Notes: a model not told the origin generated them from the letters alone. Positions 26,382 to 37,270 are shown, counted from the stretch's first letter. The stretch: 64,000 nt of DNA from Sphingomonas sp. LM7 (GCF_002002925.1 NZ_CP019511.1:1612001-1676000), one strand, 5' to 3'. Numbers and translations are program-made.

Positions 26382-26417
26382 TCGCCGGCGGCTCGCCAAA
26401 GCGAGATCCGCCGGCGA
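26382..26417 (-). terminator. very stable hairpin at the end of the dcw cluster
   Basis: TCGCCGGCGG (26382-26391) pairs with CCGCCGGCGA (26408-26417), and inside it CTCGC pairs with GCGAG around a CAAA loop. It lies just after the ftsZ stop. No T run follows on the minus strand, so it may slow or partly stop transcription, or protect the ftsZ message end. Confidence 0.5.
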
Positions 26418-26426
26418 CGAACGCCT

Positions 26427-27902
26427 TTACTGGTTGTTCTGGCTGCGCAGGAACCGCGGGATATCGAGCGGATCCTTGTCGTCGTCGTCGGTCGTCTTCG
26501 ACGCGCCGCGCGAAGCCATGCGCTCGAACAAGGTGCCGCCGGCACGACGTCCGGCTGGCTTGGGCTCAGGTGCGGGCTCTTCGTCCGCACCGCCGGTCAG
26601 CCAGCGGCGACGGCTGGTCAGTTCGGGTGCGGGCGCCGGTTCGGGCTCGGGAGCAGGCTCCTCGATCGCGCTACCTTCGCCGAGCAGCAGCTCGTCGGAT
26701 TCGCCGGGCTCGTCATAGCTGGTCACGGGCTCTGCCTGCGGCTCGGGCTCGACGGCGTCGGGCGCCTCGAGAACCACGGCGGGCTCGGCTTCCTGCGCTT
26801 CCTCGGTCTCGTAGCTCGGCTCGGAGAAGCCCGGCTCGGCAGCGGGTGCGACCGGCTCGGCAGCGGCGCTGCGGCGCGGCGTGGAGAAGGAGAAGACACG
26901 GGTCTGCTCGGGCGCCGGCACGATGCGGGCCTGAGCATCGGCATCGATACCGGTCGCGACGACCGACACACGGATCTTGCCCTCGAGATCGGGATTGAAC
27001 GCCGAACCCCAGATGATGTTCGCATCGGGATCGACCAGCTCGCGGATATGGTTCGCGGCTTCGTCGACTTCGAGCAGGCGCATGTCCTCGCCGCCGGTGA
27101 TCGAGACGATCACGCCCTTGGCGCCGTTCATCGAGACGCCGTCGAGCAGCGGATTGGCGATCGCCTTCTGCGCCGCGATCAGCGCGCGATCGTCGCCGTC
27201 CGCCTCGCCGGTGCCCATCATCGCCTTGCCCATCTCCTGCATCACCGAACGGACGTCGGCGAAGTCGAGGTTGATCAGGCCGGGCATGACCATCAGGTCG
27301 GTGATGCCGCGGACGCCCTGCTGGAGCACCTCGTCGGCCATCTCGAACGCCTGCTTGAACGTCGTGTTGGCGTTGGCGATCAGGAACAGGTTCTGGTTGG
27401 GGATGACGATCAGCGTATCGACATATTTCTGCAGCTCTTCGATGCCCGATTCCGCCGATTGTGCGCGGCGGCGGCCCTCGAAGGCGAACGGCTTGGTGAC
27501 GACGCCGACGGTCAGGATGCCCATGTCACGCGCCGCCTTGGCGATGACGGGTGCCGCACCGGTGCCGGTTCCGCCGCCCATGCCGGCTGCGATGAAGCAC
27601 ATATGCGCGCCCTCAAGCGCCTTCTGCACCTGATCGATCGTCTCTTCGGCAGCAGCGCGGCCGATCTCGGGACGCGAACCTGCGCCCAGGCCTTGCGTGA
27701 TCTTCGCGCCCAGCTGGATGCGATGCCCGGCCGAAGACTGCTTGAGTGCCTGTGCGTCGGTGTTGGCGACGAGGAACTCGACCCCCTGGACGTCGGCGCG
27801 GATCATGTTCGCGATCGCGTTGCCGCCAGCGCCACCCACACCGATCACGGTGATCTTGGGCGTCAGCTCGTCGACGTCAGCCGGAAGAAATTCGATGCTC
27901 AT
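26427..27902 (-). CDS. ftsZ: cell division GTPase FtsZ
   Basis: 491 residues. The tubulin-like core (about 15-325) has the GTP-binding motif [10 protein letters not shown] (109-118) and the T7 loop region [15 protein letters not shown]. It is followed by a long, acidic Pro/Ala/Glu linker of about 130 residues and the C-terminal peptide [12 protein letters not shown] that binds FtsA and other partners. The linker makes it much longer than E. coli FtsZ, as in other alphaproteobacteria. It is the last dcw gene; 110 bases separate it from ftsA, room for an extra promoter, although I cannot identify one. Confidence 0.97.
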   Translation of the reverse strand: MSIEFLPADVDELTPKITVIGVGGAGGNAIANMIRADVQGVEFLVANTDAQALKQSSAGHRIQLGAKITQGLGAGSRPEIGRAAAEETIDQVQKALEGAHMCFIAAGMGGGTGTGAAPVIAKAARDMGILTVGVVTKPFAFEGRRRAQSAESGIEELQKYVDTLIVIPNQNLFLIANANTTFKQAFEMADEVLQQGVRGITDLMVMPGLINLDFADVRSVMQEMGKAMMGTGEADGDDRALIAAQKAIANPLLDGVSMNGAKGVIVSITGGEDMRLLEVDEAANHIRELVDPDANIIWGSAFNPDLEGKIRVSVVATGIDADAQARIVPAPEQTRVFSFSTPRRSAAAEPVAPAAEPGFSEPSYETEEAQEAEPAVVLEAPDAVEPEPQAEPVTSYDEPGESDELLLGEGSAIEEPAPEPEPAPAPELTSRRRWLTGGADEEPAPEPKPAGRRAGGTLFERMASRGASKTTDDDDKDPLDIPRFLRSQNNQ

Positions 27903-28012
27903 TCCATATTCTCCCTGGCGCCGCCACGCTCCGGGGGCGGCACCCTTGAGCCCCGTGATGCACCAAGGGCCCGACCGACTCTAGTGTAAACAGACCTGCC
28001 GGTCGTATTTCT

Positions 28013-29275
28013 TTAATAATTCGACCGAAACGCCGTCATCAGCCGCTGAAGAAGCGCACCGGGGCTGGTCTTGGTGACCATCTGGTGGCTCGAGGTTTCC
28101 AGCGCGCGCAGATCGATCGGGTCCATCGCGGCGAAGCGCGCGAGACCGGCGAGCGTCGCGAAGGCCGGGCCGGCATGCGCTTCCGGCAGCGCGATCAGCC
28201 CCTTGGGACGGCCGACGCGGACGGCATTGCCCAGCGACTGCTGCGCATAATCGGCGATGCCCTTCAGCTCGGCGCCGCCGCCGGTGAGGACGATCTGGCG
28301 ACCGATCGGGTCCTGGAAGCCGAGCTTCTTCAGCTCCTTCTGGATCTCGGTCATCAGCCGTTCGAGGCGCTGGCGGATCGTCGCGTTGAGCTGCGCCTTG
28401 GTGATGCGCGGCCCCTCGGCGCCTTCGTCGGGGATTGCCGGCTGGACGTCGATCATCTCGTGATTGTCGCGCGGGGACAGGTTCGCCGAGCCGTGGAAGC
28501 ATTTGGTGCGCTCGGCCCAGGTGCGCGCGGTGCCGAAGGCCGAGGCGATGTCGTCGGTGATGTCGGCCGACCCCATCGGGATCGAGGCGAGTCCCGCAAG
28601 CACGCCGCCGGCGAACACCGAGACGTTGGTCACGCCTGCGCCGATCTCGACCAAAGCGACGCCAAGCTCGCGCTCCTCGTCAGTGAGGCAGGCGAGACCG
28701 GTAGCGACCGGCGCCGCGATGATCGAGCGGACCTCGAGATGCGCCGAGCGCACGCAGAGATCGAGATTGCGGACCGGCGAGCCTTCGGTCGAGACGACGT
28801 GGATGTCGATGCCGAGACGGTCGGCATGGAGCCCGAGCGGGCGCTTGACCCCGGCAAGGCCGTCGATCGTGTAGCAGGTCGGCTGGGCGTGGAGCACCAT
28901 CTTGCCCTGCGGATCGATCGCGTCGCGGCCGGCCTTGAGCAATTCGTCGATATCGGCCTGTTCGACCCGGTGACCGCCGAGATCGGCTTCGAGCTTGACG
29001 ACGTCGGACAGTAGGCCGCCTGCCGAGAAGCTGACCCAGACGTCTTCGATATTGGTGCCGGCGATGCGTTCGGCCTGCTCGACCGCCTCGCGGATCGCAA
29101 GCTCGGTGGCATGCATGTCGGCGACATAGCCACGCTTGACGCCGCGGCTCTCGCGCTGGCCGGTACCGAGCACGACGAGCTGCCCGTCATCCGAGCGCTG
29201 CGCGATCAGCGCCGAGACCTTGGACGATCCCACATCGAGCGCGGTGATCAGTCCTTCGGGTACTGCCTTGGCCAT
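28013..29275 (-). CDS. ftsA: cell division actin-like protein FtsA
   Basis: 420 residues with an actin-type ATPase fold: phosphate 1 loop ALDVGSSKV near the start, the SHS2 1C insertion (about 85-165), the phosphate 2 loop VEIGAGVTNVSVF, and the adenosine motif VLTGGGAELKG. The C-terminus ends in LQRLMTAFRSNY, an amphipathic membrane-binding helix. It tethers FtsZ to the membrane. ATG 29275 lies four bases after ftsQ. Confidence 0.96.
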   Translation of the reverse strand: MAKAVPEGLITALDVGSSKVSALIAQRSDDGQLVVLGTGQRESRGVKRGYVADMHATELAIREAVEQAERIAGTNIEDVWVSFSAGGLLSDVVKLEADLGGHRVEQADIDELLKAGRDAIDPQGKMVLHAQPTCYTIDGLAGVKRPLGLHADRLGIDIHVVSTEGSPVRNLDLCVRSAHLEVRSIIAAPVATGLACLTDEERELGVALVEIGAGVTNVSVFAGGVLAGLASIPMGSADITDDIASAFGTARTWAERTKCFHGSANLSPRDNHEMIDVQPAIPDEGAEGPRITKAQLNATIRQRLERLMTEIQKELKKLGFQDPIGRQIVLTGGGAELKGIADYAQQSLGNAVRVGRPKGLIALPEAHAGPAFATLAGLARFAAMDPIDLRALETSSHQMVTKTSPGALLQRLMTAFRSNY

Positions 29276-29279
29276 CGTC

Positions 29280-30176
29280 TTATTCCCCTGTCTCAACGCT
29301 GGTCGTCGCCGATTGCCCCATCGGCCGCTGCATCACCATATTCCCGGGCACGCGCATGTCGAAGCGTATCGTGCCCTTACGTAGCAGACCTTGGGCCGCA
29401 TCCAACTCTGCGAATTTGCGTAAGGACTTAGCCGCTTCTTCCTCGCCTTCGGGAAGCTGGAGCTTTTCGCCGCTGGCGAAAGTGAGGTCCCAGCGGCGGT
29501 TGCCGATCCAGGTCGCCGCCTTGACCAGATGCTTGAGTGACGGCGCCGCGTCGATCAGTGTGCGCCGCGCGGGCTCCTGCGCGTTGGCGCCCTCGCCGAT
29601 CAGCAGCGGCAGATCGGGCATCGCATCGGTCGATACCGGTTCGAGCGGAACCCCGGTGGGATCGACCAGCAGCAGCTGGCCATGGCTCTGCCAGATCGCC
29701 GCGGGCTCGCGCTCGATAATGAAGATGCGCAGCGTGTTGGGCAGGCGGCGCGAGACGCGCGCGTCCTTGACCCAGGGATATTTAAGCAGCCGCTCGCGGA
29801 CCAGCGCGAGATCGACCAGCGGCATCGCGCGCGAATCCTGGTCGAGCGCTTGGGTATAGACGGTCATCTTGTCCATGCGCTTGATGCCATCGATCTGGAT
29901 TTCATCGACCTTGAGCCCGGCCTCGCCCACGACATCGGCGACCGCGACGCCGGCCATCGCCGGCACGCCAAACCAAGTCGCCACCGCGAGCGCGACGGCG
30001 CCGACCGAGCCGACGATCGTCCAGGTCGCGATCTGGGTAAGCGTCGCCTGGCTGAACGGCAGCGCGGCGACGGCCTGGTCGAGCAGGCTCGGCCGCTTCG
30101 GGCGACGCCCGTTCGCCTTCTTCTTGGGCGCCGCGCCGCGTCTGGTCGCAGTGCGCTGGGTGGGCCTTCGGCTCAA
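29280..30176 (-). CDS. ftsQ: cell division protein FtsQ
   Basis: 298 residues: a long, very basic cytoplasmic start (about 1-30), one membrane segment (about 49-69), a POTRA domain (about 85-150: VDEIQIDGIKRM, PWVKDARVSRRLPNTLRIFI), then the FtsQ/DivIB beta domain. It recruits FtsL and FtsB partners to the septum. The start is TTG at 30176, overlapping the ddl stop as TTGA; no ATG fits the basic N-terminus. Confidence 0.92.
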   Translation of the reverse strand: MSRRPTQRTATRRGAAPKKKANGRRPKRPSLLDQAVAALPFSQATLTQIATWTIVGSVGAVALAVATWFGVPAMAGVAVADVVGEAGLKVDEIQIDGIKRMDKMTVYTQALDQDSRAMPLVDLALVRERLLKYPWVKDARVSRRLPNTLRIFIIEREPAAIWQSHGQLLLVDPTGVPLEPVSTDAMPDLPLLIGEGANAQEPARRTLIDAAPSLKHLVKAATWIGNRRWDLTFASGEKLQLPEGEEEAAKSLRKFAELDAAQGLLRKGTIRFDMRVPGNMVMQRPMGQSATTSVETGE

Positions 30177-31090
30177 AGCGCTTCGTCCACGATGCGCTGG
30201 ACCAGTTCTGGATAGGAGATACCGAGATGGCGCGCCTGTTCGGGAACGAGGCTGAGCGGAGTCATCCCCGGCTGGGTGTTCACTTCGAGCAGGAAGAGGC
30301 CGTCGGCGCCCTGGCTGTCGTCCCAGCGGAAGTCCGAGCGCGAACAGCCCTTGCAGCCGAGCAGCCGGTGCGCGTCGAGCGCGATGCGCTTGCAGGCCTC
30401 GGCGACGTCTTCGGGAATGTCGGCGGGGAATACGTGCTCGGTCAGGCCGTCGGTATATTTGGCGTCGTAATCGTAGAAGCCGTTGCGGACGATCAGCTCG
30501 GTGACGCCAAGCGCCTGGTCGCCGAGCACCGCAGTGGTCAGTTCGCGCCCGCGGATGAACGGCTCGGCGAGCAGCTCGTCGAATTCCTGCCACGGGCCCG
30601 CCACGTCGGCGCTGATCGGGTTGCCCATATTGCCTTCGTCGGTGACGATCGCCACGCCCACCGACGAACCTTCGTTGACGGGCTTGAGCACATAGGGCCG
30701 CGGCAGCGGATCGCGCGCGTGCAGTTCCTCGGTGCGAACCATGCGGCCGCCGGGCATCGGGATGCCGTGCGGCACCAGCGCCTGCTTGGTGAGCTGCTTG
30801 TCGATCGCGATCACCGAAGTGACTAGGCCCGAGTGGGTGTATTTCAGGCCGAGCAGGTCGAGCGTGCCCTGCACGGTGCCGTCCTCGCCTGGGGTGCCGT
30901 GGAGTGCGTTGAACACAATGTCGGGCTGGAGCGCCGCGAGCTTGACCGCGACGTCGCGCTCCATGTCGATGCGGCTGACCTGGTGGCCCAGGCTTTCGAG
31001 CGCGTCGGCGATGCCTTCGCCGGACGACAGCGATACCTCGCGTTCGGCGGACCACCCGCCCATCAGAACGGCGACGTGCAACTTGCTCAC
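30173..31090 (-). CDS. ddl: D-alanine--D-alanine ligase
   Basis: 305 residues, an ATP-grasp enzyme that joins two D-Ala for peptidoglycan precursors. It shows the N-terminal GGWSAEREVSLSSG signature, HGTPGEDG, the ATP-binding KPVNEGSSVGV, and the metal-binding EVNTQPGMTP. GTG start at 31090 in a GTGA overlap with murB; the end overlaps ftsQ. Full length with no missing motif. Confidence 0.96.
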   Translation of the reverse strand: MSKLHVAVLMGGWSAEREVSLSSGEGIADALESLGHQVSRIDMERDVAVKLAALQPDIVFNALHGTPGEDGTVQGTLDLLGLKYTHSGLVTSVIAIDKQLTKQALVPHGIPMPGGRMVRTEELHARDPLPRPYVLKPVNEGSSVGVAIVTDEGNMGNPISADVAGPWQEFDELLAEPFIRGRELTTAVLGDQALGVTELIVRNGFYDYDAKYTDGLTEHVFPADIPEDVAEACKRIALDAHRLLGCKGCSRSDFRWDDSQGADGLFLLEVNTQPGMTPLSLVPEQARHLGISYPELVQRIVDEAL

Positions 31091-31989
31091 TTACTCACCC
31101 CTACGCGCTGAATTTCCCATTCCAGCTGGACCCCGGATTGCGCCTTCACCTTGGTGCGGACGTCTTCGCCCAGCGCCTCGATGTCGGCGGATGCAGCATT
31201 GCCCAGATTGAGCAGGAAATTGCAGTGTTTTTCGCTGACCTGCGCATCGCCCCGTCGCAATCCACGGCAGCCTGCGGCGTCGATCAACGCCCAGGCCTTG
31301 TGTCGGTCCGGGTTCTTGAAGGTCGAGCCGCCAGTCTTGGAGCGCAACGGTTGCGATTCCTCGCGCGCCGCGGCGATGCGGTCCATCTCGGCCTGGATCG
31401 CGGCGGGATCGCCGGGCTGGCCGCAAAAGGTCGCGCTGACGACGATCGCGCCCGCGGGCAATTCGCTGTGGCGATAGGTATAACCAAGCTCGGCAAGTTG
31501 CAGCGTCTTGCGCTCGCCATTGCGCAGGACGACCTCGCACTCAACCAGGACGTCCTTGGTCTCGCGGCCATAAGCGCCGCCATTCATTCGCACGAACCCG
31601 CCGACCGTTCCCGGGATCGAGCGCAGGAACTCGACGCCGCCGATCCCCGCATCGCGCGCCCTGGAGGAGACGAGGATGCCCGAGGCGCCGCCGCCACAGC
31701 GCAGCGTGGTGCTATCGACTTGCTCAACGCTGGCGAACGCCTTGCCGAGGCGCACCACGACGCCGGGCACGCCGCCATCGCGGACGATCAGGTTCGAGCC
31801 CAGACCGAGACCCATGACGGGCACTGCGGGATCGAGCGCGTAGAGAAAGGTGGCGAGATCGTCGGCATCGGCAGGCTCGAACAGCCATTCCGCCGCGCCG
31901 CCGCTCTTGAACCAAACGAGCGGAGCGAGCGGCGCGCCGTGGGTCAGTTTACCGCGAACGGGAGGGAGAGCGTAGCAGACCGCGCTCAC
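31087..31989 (-). CDS. murB: UDP-N-acetylenolpyruvoylglucosamine reductase
   Basis: 300 residues, FAD-binding type I MurB. It shows LGLGSNLIVRDGG for flavin binding, the segment SIPGTVGGFVRMNGGAYG, and the catalytic Ser in GGSTFKNP. It completes UDP-MurNAc synthesis. GTG 31989 overlaps the stop of the 64-residue gene (GTGA), and the end overlaps ddl. Confidence 0.95.
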   Translation of the reverse strand: MSAVCYALPPVRGKLTHGAPLAPLVWFKSGGAAEWLFEPADADDLATFLYALDPAVPVMGLGLGSNLIVRDGGVPGVVVRLGKAFASVEQVDSTTLRCGGGASGILVSSRARDAGIGGVEFLRSIPGTVGGFVRMNGGAYGRETKDVLVECEVVLRNGERKTLQLAELGYTYRHSELPAGAIVVSATFCGQPGDPAAIQAEMDRIAAAREESQPLRSKTGGSTFKNPDRHKAWALIDAAGCRGLRRGDAQVSEKHCNFLLNLGNAASADIEALGEDVRTKVKAQSGVQLEWEIQRVGVSK

Positions 31990-32180
31990 TTCCAGCCCCA
32001 AAGCTTGGACCATTGTTTCCACGCTTCGAGGTTCGCCTCGGCGGCCTTCTGCCCGGCTTCCTGGAGCGCAGTCATCTGTTTGCCAGCGTCGAGCATCTTC
32101 TGCGCGGCATCCATCTGCGCCTTCTGTGCGCGGAGGATCTCGCGCTGCATCTCGACGGCGGTGGAGAACCAGTCGCTCAT
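31986..32180 (-). CDS. 64-residue helical protein embedded between murC and murB
   Basis: Starts at ATG 32180 (ATGA overlap with murC) and ends in a GTGA overlap with murB, so it is translated as part of the dcw chain. The sequence begins [21 protein letters not shown]. Then comes an uninterrupted Ala/Gln/Lys-rich stretch with heptad-like spacing ([21 protein letters not shown]), and a tryptophan-rich end [11 protein letters not shown]. No membrane segment, no cysteine. It looks like a single long amphipathic helix or short coiled coil; phasin-like proteins have similar composition. The family is not recognised. Confidence 0.8.
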   Translation of the reverse strand: MSDWFSTAVEMQREILRAQKAQMDAAQKMLDAGKQMTALQEAGQKAAEANLEAWKQWSKLWGWK

Positions 32181-33595
32181 GCCGGCACGCCCTGCCGCGC
32201 GGCCTCGATCGCCGGGGCGAGGCCCGCGGCCCATTTGGTGATGTCTCCGGCACCGAGGCAGACGACCATGTCGCCCGGCACGGTCACTTCGGCGAGGCGG
32301 CGCGCGAGCGCCTCGGCGTCGGCTATGGCGTCGGCCGAACGATGCCCGCGGCGGCGGATCCCGTCGACCAGCGACTCGGCATTGACGCCCTCGCGCGGCT
32401 CCTCGCCCGCGGCATAGACCGGCGTGACCAGCACCATGTCGGCGTCGTTGAAGGCCTGGGCGAAGTCGTCCATCAGGTTGCCAAGCCGCGAATAGCGGTG
32501 CGGCTGGACCACTGCGATCACCCTGCCCTCGGCGCTCTCGCGCGCGGCGGCGAGCACCGCACGGATCTCGACCGGGTGATGGCCATAATCATCGATCACA
32601 GTAACGCCCTGGGTCTCGCCGACCTTGGTAAAGCGTCGCTTGACCCCGCCGAAGCGCGCAAAGCCCTTCTGGATCGTCACGTCGGGAATGCCGAGCTCGA
32701 GCGCGACGCCGATCGCGGCGAGCGCGTTCTGGACATTGTGCCGGCCGGGCATCGGCAGCTCGATGTTCTCGATCGAACGCACGGTGCCGTCGCGGTTGCG
32801 GATGATCGCCTCGAAGCGGTTGCCACCCGAATGCGGGGTGACGTTGACGCCGCGCACATCGGCACTGGCAGCGAAGCCATAGGTGATAATCCGGCGGTCG
32901 CGGACGCGCGGGATGATCGCCTGGACTTCGGGATGATCGAGGCAGAGCAACGCCGCGCCATAGAAAGGCACGTTCTCGACGAACTCGACATAGGCGTCCT
33001 TGGCGCGATCGAACGAGCCGTAGTGATCGAGATGCTCGGGATCGATGTTGGTGACCACCGCGATCGTGCCGTCCAAGCGCAGGAAGCTGCCGTCGCTCTC
33101 ATCAGCCTCGACGACCATCCAGTCGCTGTCGCCCAGCCGCGCGTTGGAACCATATTGGTTGATGATGCCGCCGTTGATCACGGTGGGATCGACTCCGCCC
33201 GCGTCGAGCAACGCAGCGACCATCGACGTGGTCGTGGTCTTGCCGTGCGTGCCCGCCACTGCGACGGTCGACTTCAGCCGCATCAGCTCGGCGAGCATCT
33301 CGGCGCGGCGCACCACCGGCACGCGGTTTGCATAGGCAGCCTCGACTTCGGGGTTGGTCCGGACGATCGCGGTGGAGACCACCACCACCGCCGCGTTGCC
33401 GATATTCTCGGCCTTGTGCCCGATCTCGATCGGGATGCCGCGGTCGCGCAGTCCCTGGACGACATAGCCCTCGGCGACGTCCGAGCCCTGCACCTTGTAG
33501 CCGAGATTGTGCATCACCTCGGCGATGCCCGACATGCCGATGCCGCCGATCCCGACGAAATGGATCGTGCCGATGTCGGTTGCGACTCCCTTCAT
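32177..33595 (-). CDS. murC: UDP-N-acetylmuramate--L-alanine ligase
   Basis: 472 residues with three Mur ligase domains: the Rossmann-like [15 protein letters not shown] start, the P-loop GTHGKTTTT (about 115-123), and the C-terminal [10 protein letters not shown]. It adds the first stem residue L-Ala. ATG 33595 overlaps murG (ATGA). Normal length. Confidence 0.97.
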   Translation of the reverse strand: MKGVATDIGTIHFVGIGGIGMSGIAEVMHNLGYKVQGSDVAEGYVVQGLRDRGIPIEIGHKAENIGNAAVVVVSTAIVRTNPEVEAAYANRVPVVRRAEMLAELMRLKSTVAVAGTHGKTTTTSMVAALLDAGGVDPTVINGGIINQYGSNARLGDSDWMVVEADESDGSFLRLDGTIAVVTNIDPEHLDHYGSFDRAKDAYVEFVENVPFYGAALLCLDHPEVQAIIPRVRDRRIITYGFAASADVRGVNVTPHSGGNRFEAIIRNRDGTVRSIENIELPMPGRHNVQNALAAIGVALELGIPDVTIQKGFARFGGVKRRFTKVGETQGVTVIDDYGHHPVEIRAVLAAARESAEGRVIAVVQPHRYSRLGNLMDDFAQAFNDADMVLVTPVYAAGEEPREGVNAESLVDGIRRRGHRSADAIADAEALARRLAEVTVPGDMVVCLGAGDITKWAAGLAPAIEAARQGVPA

Positions 33596-34743
33596 GCGTG
33601 GACGAGCCTTCCCTGGATGGCCGCACGGCGCACCTTGATCGGTGCCGTGGGAGCGTGAATCGATTCTACGAGATCGGCGAGGTCGGTCGCCGCGTGCGGA
33701 CGGCCGACGCTCTTCGCACGCGCCGCCGCATTCTCCAGCGCCTGGCCGTCAAGCCCGAGCTTCTGGATCTGCTTGGCGAGCTCGGTGGCGTTGAACGCGC
33801 GCTGCGAAATCGTGCGCGCGCCACCGGCATTGGTGATCTCGCGGGCATTGGCGGTCTGGTGATCGTCGGTCGCGCTGGGCAGCGGCACGAGGATTGCGGG
33901 ACGGCCCGCCGCAGTCAGCTCGGCGATCGTCGAGGCGCCGGCGCGGGCAATGACGATATGCGCCCAAGCCAGCGCCTCGGGCATGTCGGTAATGTAGGTT
34001 GAGACGTCCGCCGGAATACCGTGCGCCTGGTATTTGGCGCGGACGGCGTCGATATCTTCGATGCGCGCCTGGTGCGTCACCTGAAGCCGGCGGCGGAAGT
34101 GCACCGGGAGCAGCGCCAGCCCGTCGGGCACCACCTTGCTCAGCACGGTCGCACCCTGACTGCCGCCGGTAACGAGGACGCGGAAGATGCCGTCTTCGTC
34201 GAGCACGGGATAGGGCCGATCTCGCAGCGTCAGCACCGCCTCGCGGACCGGATTGCCGATCAGATGGGTCTTGGCCTCCCAACGCGGCTTCATCCGCTCG
34301 ACCGCGTCATAGGAAGTGGCGATTGCGCTCACCCGCCCCGCAACGAAGCGATTGACCCGGCCGAGCACGGCATTCTGCTCGTGGATCACGGTGGGCACGC
34401 CGGCGCGGAACGCCGCGAGCAGGGTCGGCAGCGCGGGATAGCCGCCAAAGCCGATCACCGCCGCGGGACGCAGCTCCCTGAACAGCCGCAGCGCCATCGA
34501 TCGTCCCGCCATGATACGACCGGCCGCGCGGATATAGCCGAGCGGTCCGCCGCCCAGCCGTCCGGCGGGCAGCACATGCGTATCGATTCCCTCGAACAAT
34601 CCGGGGAAGCGCACGCCGCGATCGTCGCTGACCAGCGCGACCTTGTGCCCCCGTTTGGCCAGCTCGGCCGCCAGCGCCGCTGCAGGGACCATGTGCCCCC
34701 CGGTCCCGCCTGCTGCCAGAACATAGCTCCGCGACTTCGTCAT
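33592..34743 (-). CDS. murG: lipid II synthase (UDP-GlcNAc transferase)
   Basis: 383 residues, GT-B fold. It shows the N-terminal glycine loop [37 protein letters not shown], the second glycine loop VTGGSQGA and the nucleotide-sugar site [11 protein letters not shown]. It adds GlcNAc to lipid I on the inner membrane face. The ATG at 34743 overlaps ftsW (ATGA). Confidence 0.96.
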   Translation of the reverse strand: MTKSRSYVLAAGGTGGHMVPAAALAAELAKRGHKVALVSDDRGVRFPGLFEGIDTHVLPAGRLGGGPLGYIRAAGRIMAGRSMALRLFRELRPAAVIGFGGYPALPTLLAAFRAGVPTVIHEQNAVLGRVNRFVAGRVSAIATSYDAVERMKPRWEAKTHLIGNPVREAVLTLRDRPYPVLDEDGIFRVLVTGGSQGATVLSKVVPDGLALLPVHFRRRLQVTHQARIEDIDAVRAKYQAHGIPADVSTYITDMPEALAWAHIVIARAGASTIAELTAAGRPAILVPLPSATDDHQTANAREITNAGGARTISQRAFNATELAKQIQKLGLDGQALENAAARAKSVGRPHAATDLADLVESIHAPTAPIKVRRAAIQGRLVHA

Positions 34744-35969
34744 CCCTTGCTCCACCGACCCGTATATGGCGAGCGCTTCAGATACGGGTTTCGGCGCGTG
34801 AAGGCGAGCAGCAACCCGTATCCGACCGAAAGCGCGATCATCGACGATCCGCCATAGCTGATGAAGGGCAAGGTCATGCCCTTGGACGGCGCGATGCCGG
34901 TATTGACCGCCATGTTGATGAGCGCCTGGACGCCGAACTGCGCGGCGAGGCCCGAGGCGGCGAGCAGGCGGAAGGCGTCCTCCTCGTCGAGCATCTTCAT
35001 GAACACCCGGATGACGATCGCAGCATAGAGGACGACGATCACCGCGCACGAGATCAGCCCGAATTCCTCGCCGATCACCGAGAAGATATAGTCGGTGTGC
35101 GCCTCGGGCAGCTTGAACTTGATCTGGCCGCTGCCGGGGCCCGCGCCGGTGAGGCCGCCCGCGCTCAGCGTCTGGTGCGCCATATCGACCTGGTAGCGGT
35201 CGGCGAGCGCGGCTTCCTTGGTGGGGAACAGGAAATTGTCGATGCGGGTGCGCGCAGTGCCGTAGAAGATGTAGGCGGCGACGACGCCCCCGACTGCGAC
35301 GCCGAACAATCCGCCGATCGCCACGGTCGAGATGCCCGAAATGGTCAGCAGGATCAGCCAGACGATCGCGAACACCATGGTCTGGCCGAAATCGGGCTGG
35401 AGCATCAGTAACACTGCGATCACCGCAGTCACCCCGCCGGTGATGAACAGCACCGGAAGCTCGGGATCCTTGGCGCGGAACGACAGCATCCACGCGGTCG
35501 AGACGATGAAGAAGGGTTTGAGGAATTCCGAGGGCTGGAGATCGGAAATGCCGAGATCGAGCCAGCGCCGCGCGCCGTTGGTTTCCGAGCCGACCAGCGG
35601 CACGAGCGCGAGCAGCAGCAGGAAGAATGCCGCGCCGAACAGGGCAAAGCGCCGCGCGGCGGTGATCGGCAGCATCGAGACGCCGATCAGTACAGGCACC
35701 GACAGGCACGCCCAGACGAGCTGGCGCCAGAAATAGTGCATCGCGGGCATGATATGCGTCGCGTCCGAATAGCGCTTTGCGGTCGCGGGCGATGCGGCGG
35801 CGACGGCGACGAGGCCGATCGCGATCAGCAGCATCGCGAGCAGCAGCAGCACGCGATCGACTTCCCAGAACCACATGCCGGCGCGCGTCGTGTTGGCGCG
35901 GCCAAGCTGCTTGCTCACCCGGCGGCGGACATCGCCATTCGCATTCTCGGTTTCGGTGGCGTCGCTCAC
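34740..35969 (-). CDS. ftsW: septal peptidoglycan glycosyltransferase FtsW
   Basis: 409 residues of the SEDS family with about ten membrane segments. It shows LQPSEFLKPFFIV and the C-terminal PFISYGGSSMIALSVGYG signature. With FtsI it polymerises septal glycan from lipid II. GTG 35969 overlaps the murD stop (GTGA). The cytoplasmic N-terminus (about 40 residues) is longer than in E. coli. Confidence 0.95.
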   Translation of the reverse strand: MSDATETENANGDVRRRVSKQLGRANTTRAGMWFWEVDRVLLLLAMLLIAIGLVAVAAASPATAKRYSDATHIMPAMHYFWRQLVWACLSVPVLIGVSMLPITAARRFALFGAAFFLLLLALVPLVGSETNGARRWLDLGISDLQPSEFLKPFFIVSTAWMLSFRAKDPELPVLFITGGVTAVIAVLLMLQPDFGQTMVFAIVWLILLTISGISTVAIGGLFGVAVGGVVAAYIFYGTARTRIDNFLFPTKEAALADRYQVDMAHQTLSAGGLTGAGPGSGQIKFKLPEAHTDYIFSVIGEEFGLISCAVIVVLYAAIVIRVFMKMLDEEDAFRLLAASGLAAQFGVQALINMAVNTGIAPSKGMTLPFISYGGSSMIALSVGYGLLLAFTRRNPYLKRSPYTGRWSKG

Positions 35970-37270
35970 CCGAGCGCCTCCACGGCATCGCGGAACGCCT
36001 GGCCGCGCGCCTCGTAATCCTTGAACTGGTCGAACGAGGCGCAGGCGGGGGAAAGCAGCACGGCCTCGCCGGGCTTTGCGTTGGCGGCGGCGCTCTTCAC
36101 TGCGGCTTCGAGCGTGCCCGAACGCTCGACCGGCATCTCGCCTTCGAGCAGGGATGCGAACAGCGCACCGGCGTCGCCGATCGTGTAGGCCTTGACGATA
36201 TGGCCGAAGCCGGGACGGCATGCTTCGAGGCTGTCGGTCTTGGCGAGCCCGCCGAGGATCCAGTGGACACGCGGATAGGCTGAGAGCGCGGGGGTGGTCG
36301 AATCGGCGTTGGTGGCCTTGCTGTCGTTGACGAACAGCACGCCATTCTTGGTGGCGATGCGCTCCATGCGGTGCGGCAGGCCGGGGAAGGTTTCGAGGCC
36401 CTGGTCGATCGCTGCGGTATCGATGCCGAGCGCCTCGCACGCAGCGATCGCGGCGAGCGCGTTCTGGGCGTTGTGCGGCCCCTGCAGCGCGGGCCAGCGC
36501 GTCTGGTCCATGCAGATGCCGGGAGCGATCTTGTGAAGGTCCTCGCTACGTCCTGACACGGCGACTTGCCGCGCGATGGCTGCGGAAGTCGCGTCGCCGA
36601 TGCCGATTACCGCGGCATGGCCGGTGGACTGCATTTCGAACAGGCGCGCCTTCGAGGCGGCATAGCCTTCGAAGCCGTCGTAACGGTCGAGATGGTCGGG
36701 AGTGATGTTGAGCAGAACCGCGACGTCGCAATCGAGGCTGAGGGTCAGGTCGATCTGGTAGCTCGACAGTTCGAGCACATAGACCCCGCCCTCGGGAAGC
36801 GGATCGCTGCCGAGGATCGGGTGGCCGATATTACCGCCAGCGAGGCTGGGGAGCCCTGCGGTGCGGACGATGTGGTCGATCAGCGCGGTGGTGGTGGATT
36901 TGCCGTTGGTGCCGGTGATGCCGACGACCTTGTGGCGCGGGAGGTCGGCACGTGCCTGGGCGAAGAGCTCAATGTCGCCAATGACGGGGACGTCGGCTTC
37001 GCGCGCCTTGGCCGCGATCGGGTGCTTGTTGAGGGGTACGCCTGGGGAGACCAGGATGGCTTCGAAGGCGTTTAGGTCAATCTCCAGCGGGTCGACGAGC
37101 GCGAGTTCCTCACCCTGCCGCTCGCCCAGCGCCGCCCGAGCCGTTTCGTTGGAGTCCCACGCTACCACGCGCGCACCCGAAGCCAGCAAGGCGTGCACCG
37201 TCGCCAGCCCCGACCGCGCAAGCCCGAGCACCGCATAGCGTTTGCCGCGCCAGGCAATACCCGTGATCAC
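35966..37270 (-). CDS. murD: UDP-N-acetylmuramoylalanine--D-glutamate ligase
   Basis: 434 residues: the UDP-binding N-terminal domain ([16 protein letters not shown]), the P-loop [15 protein letters not shown], and the C-terminal [13 protein letters not shown] and [12 protein letters not shown]. It adds D-Glu. GTG at 37270 overlaps mraY (GTGA), and the end overlaps ftsW. Confidence 0.96.
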   Translation of the reverse strand: MITGIAWRGKRYAVLGLARSGLATVHALLASGARVVAWDSNETARAALGERQGEELALVDPLEIDLNAFEAILVSPGVPLNKHPIAAKAREADVPVIGDIELFAQARADLPRHKVVGITGTNGKSTTTALIDHIVRTAGLPSLAGGNIGHPILGSDPLPEGGVYVLELSSYQIDLTLSLDCDVAVLLNITPDHLDRYDGFEGYAASKARLFEMQSTGHAAVIGIGDATSAAIARQVAVSGRSEDLHKIAPGICMDQTRWPALQGPHNAQNALAAIAACEALGIDTAAIDQGLETFPGLPHRMERIATKNGVLFVNDSKATNADSTTPALSAYPRVHWILGGLAKTDSLEACRPGFGHIVKAYTIGDAGALFASLLEGEMPVERSGTLEAAVKSAAANAKPGEAVLLSPACASFDQFKDYEARGQAFRDAVEALG

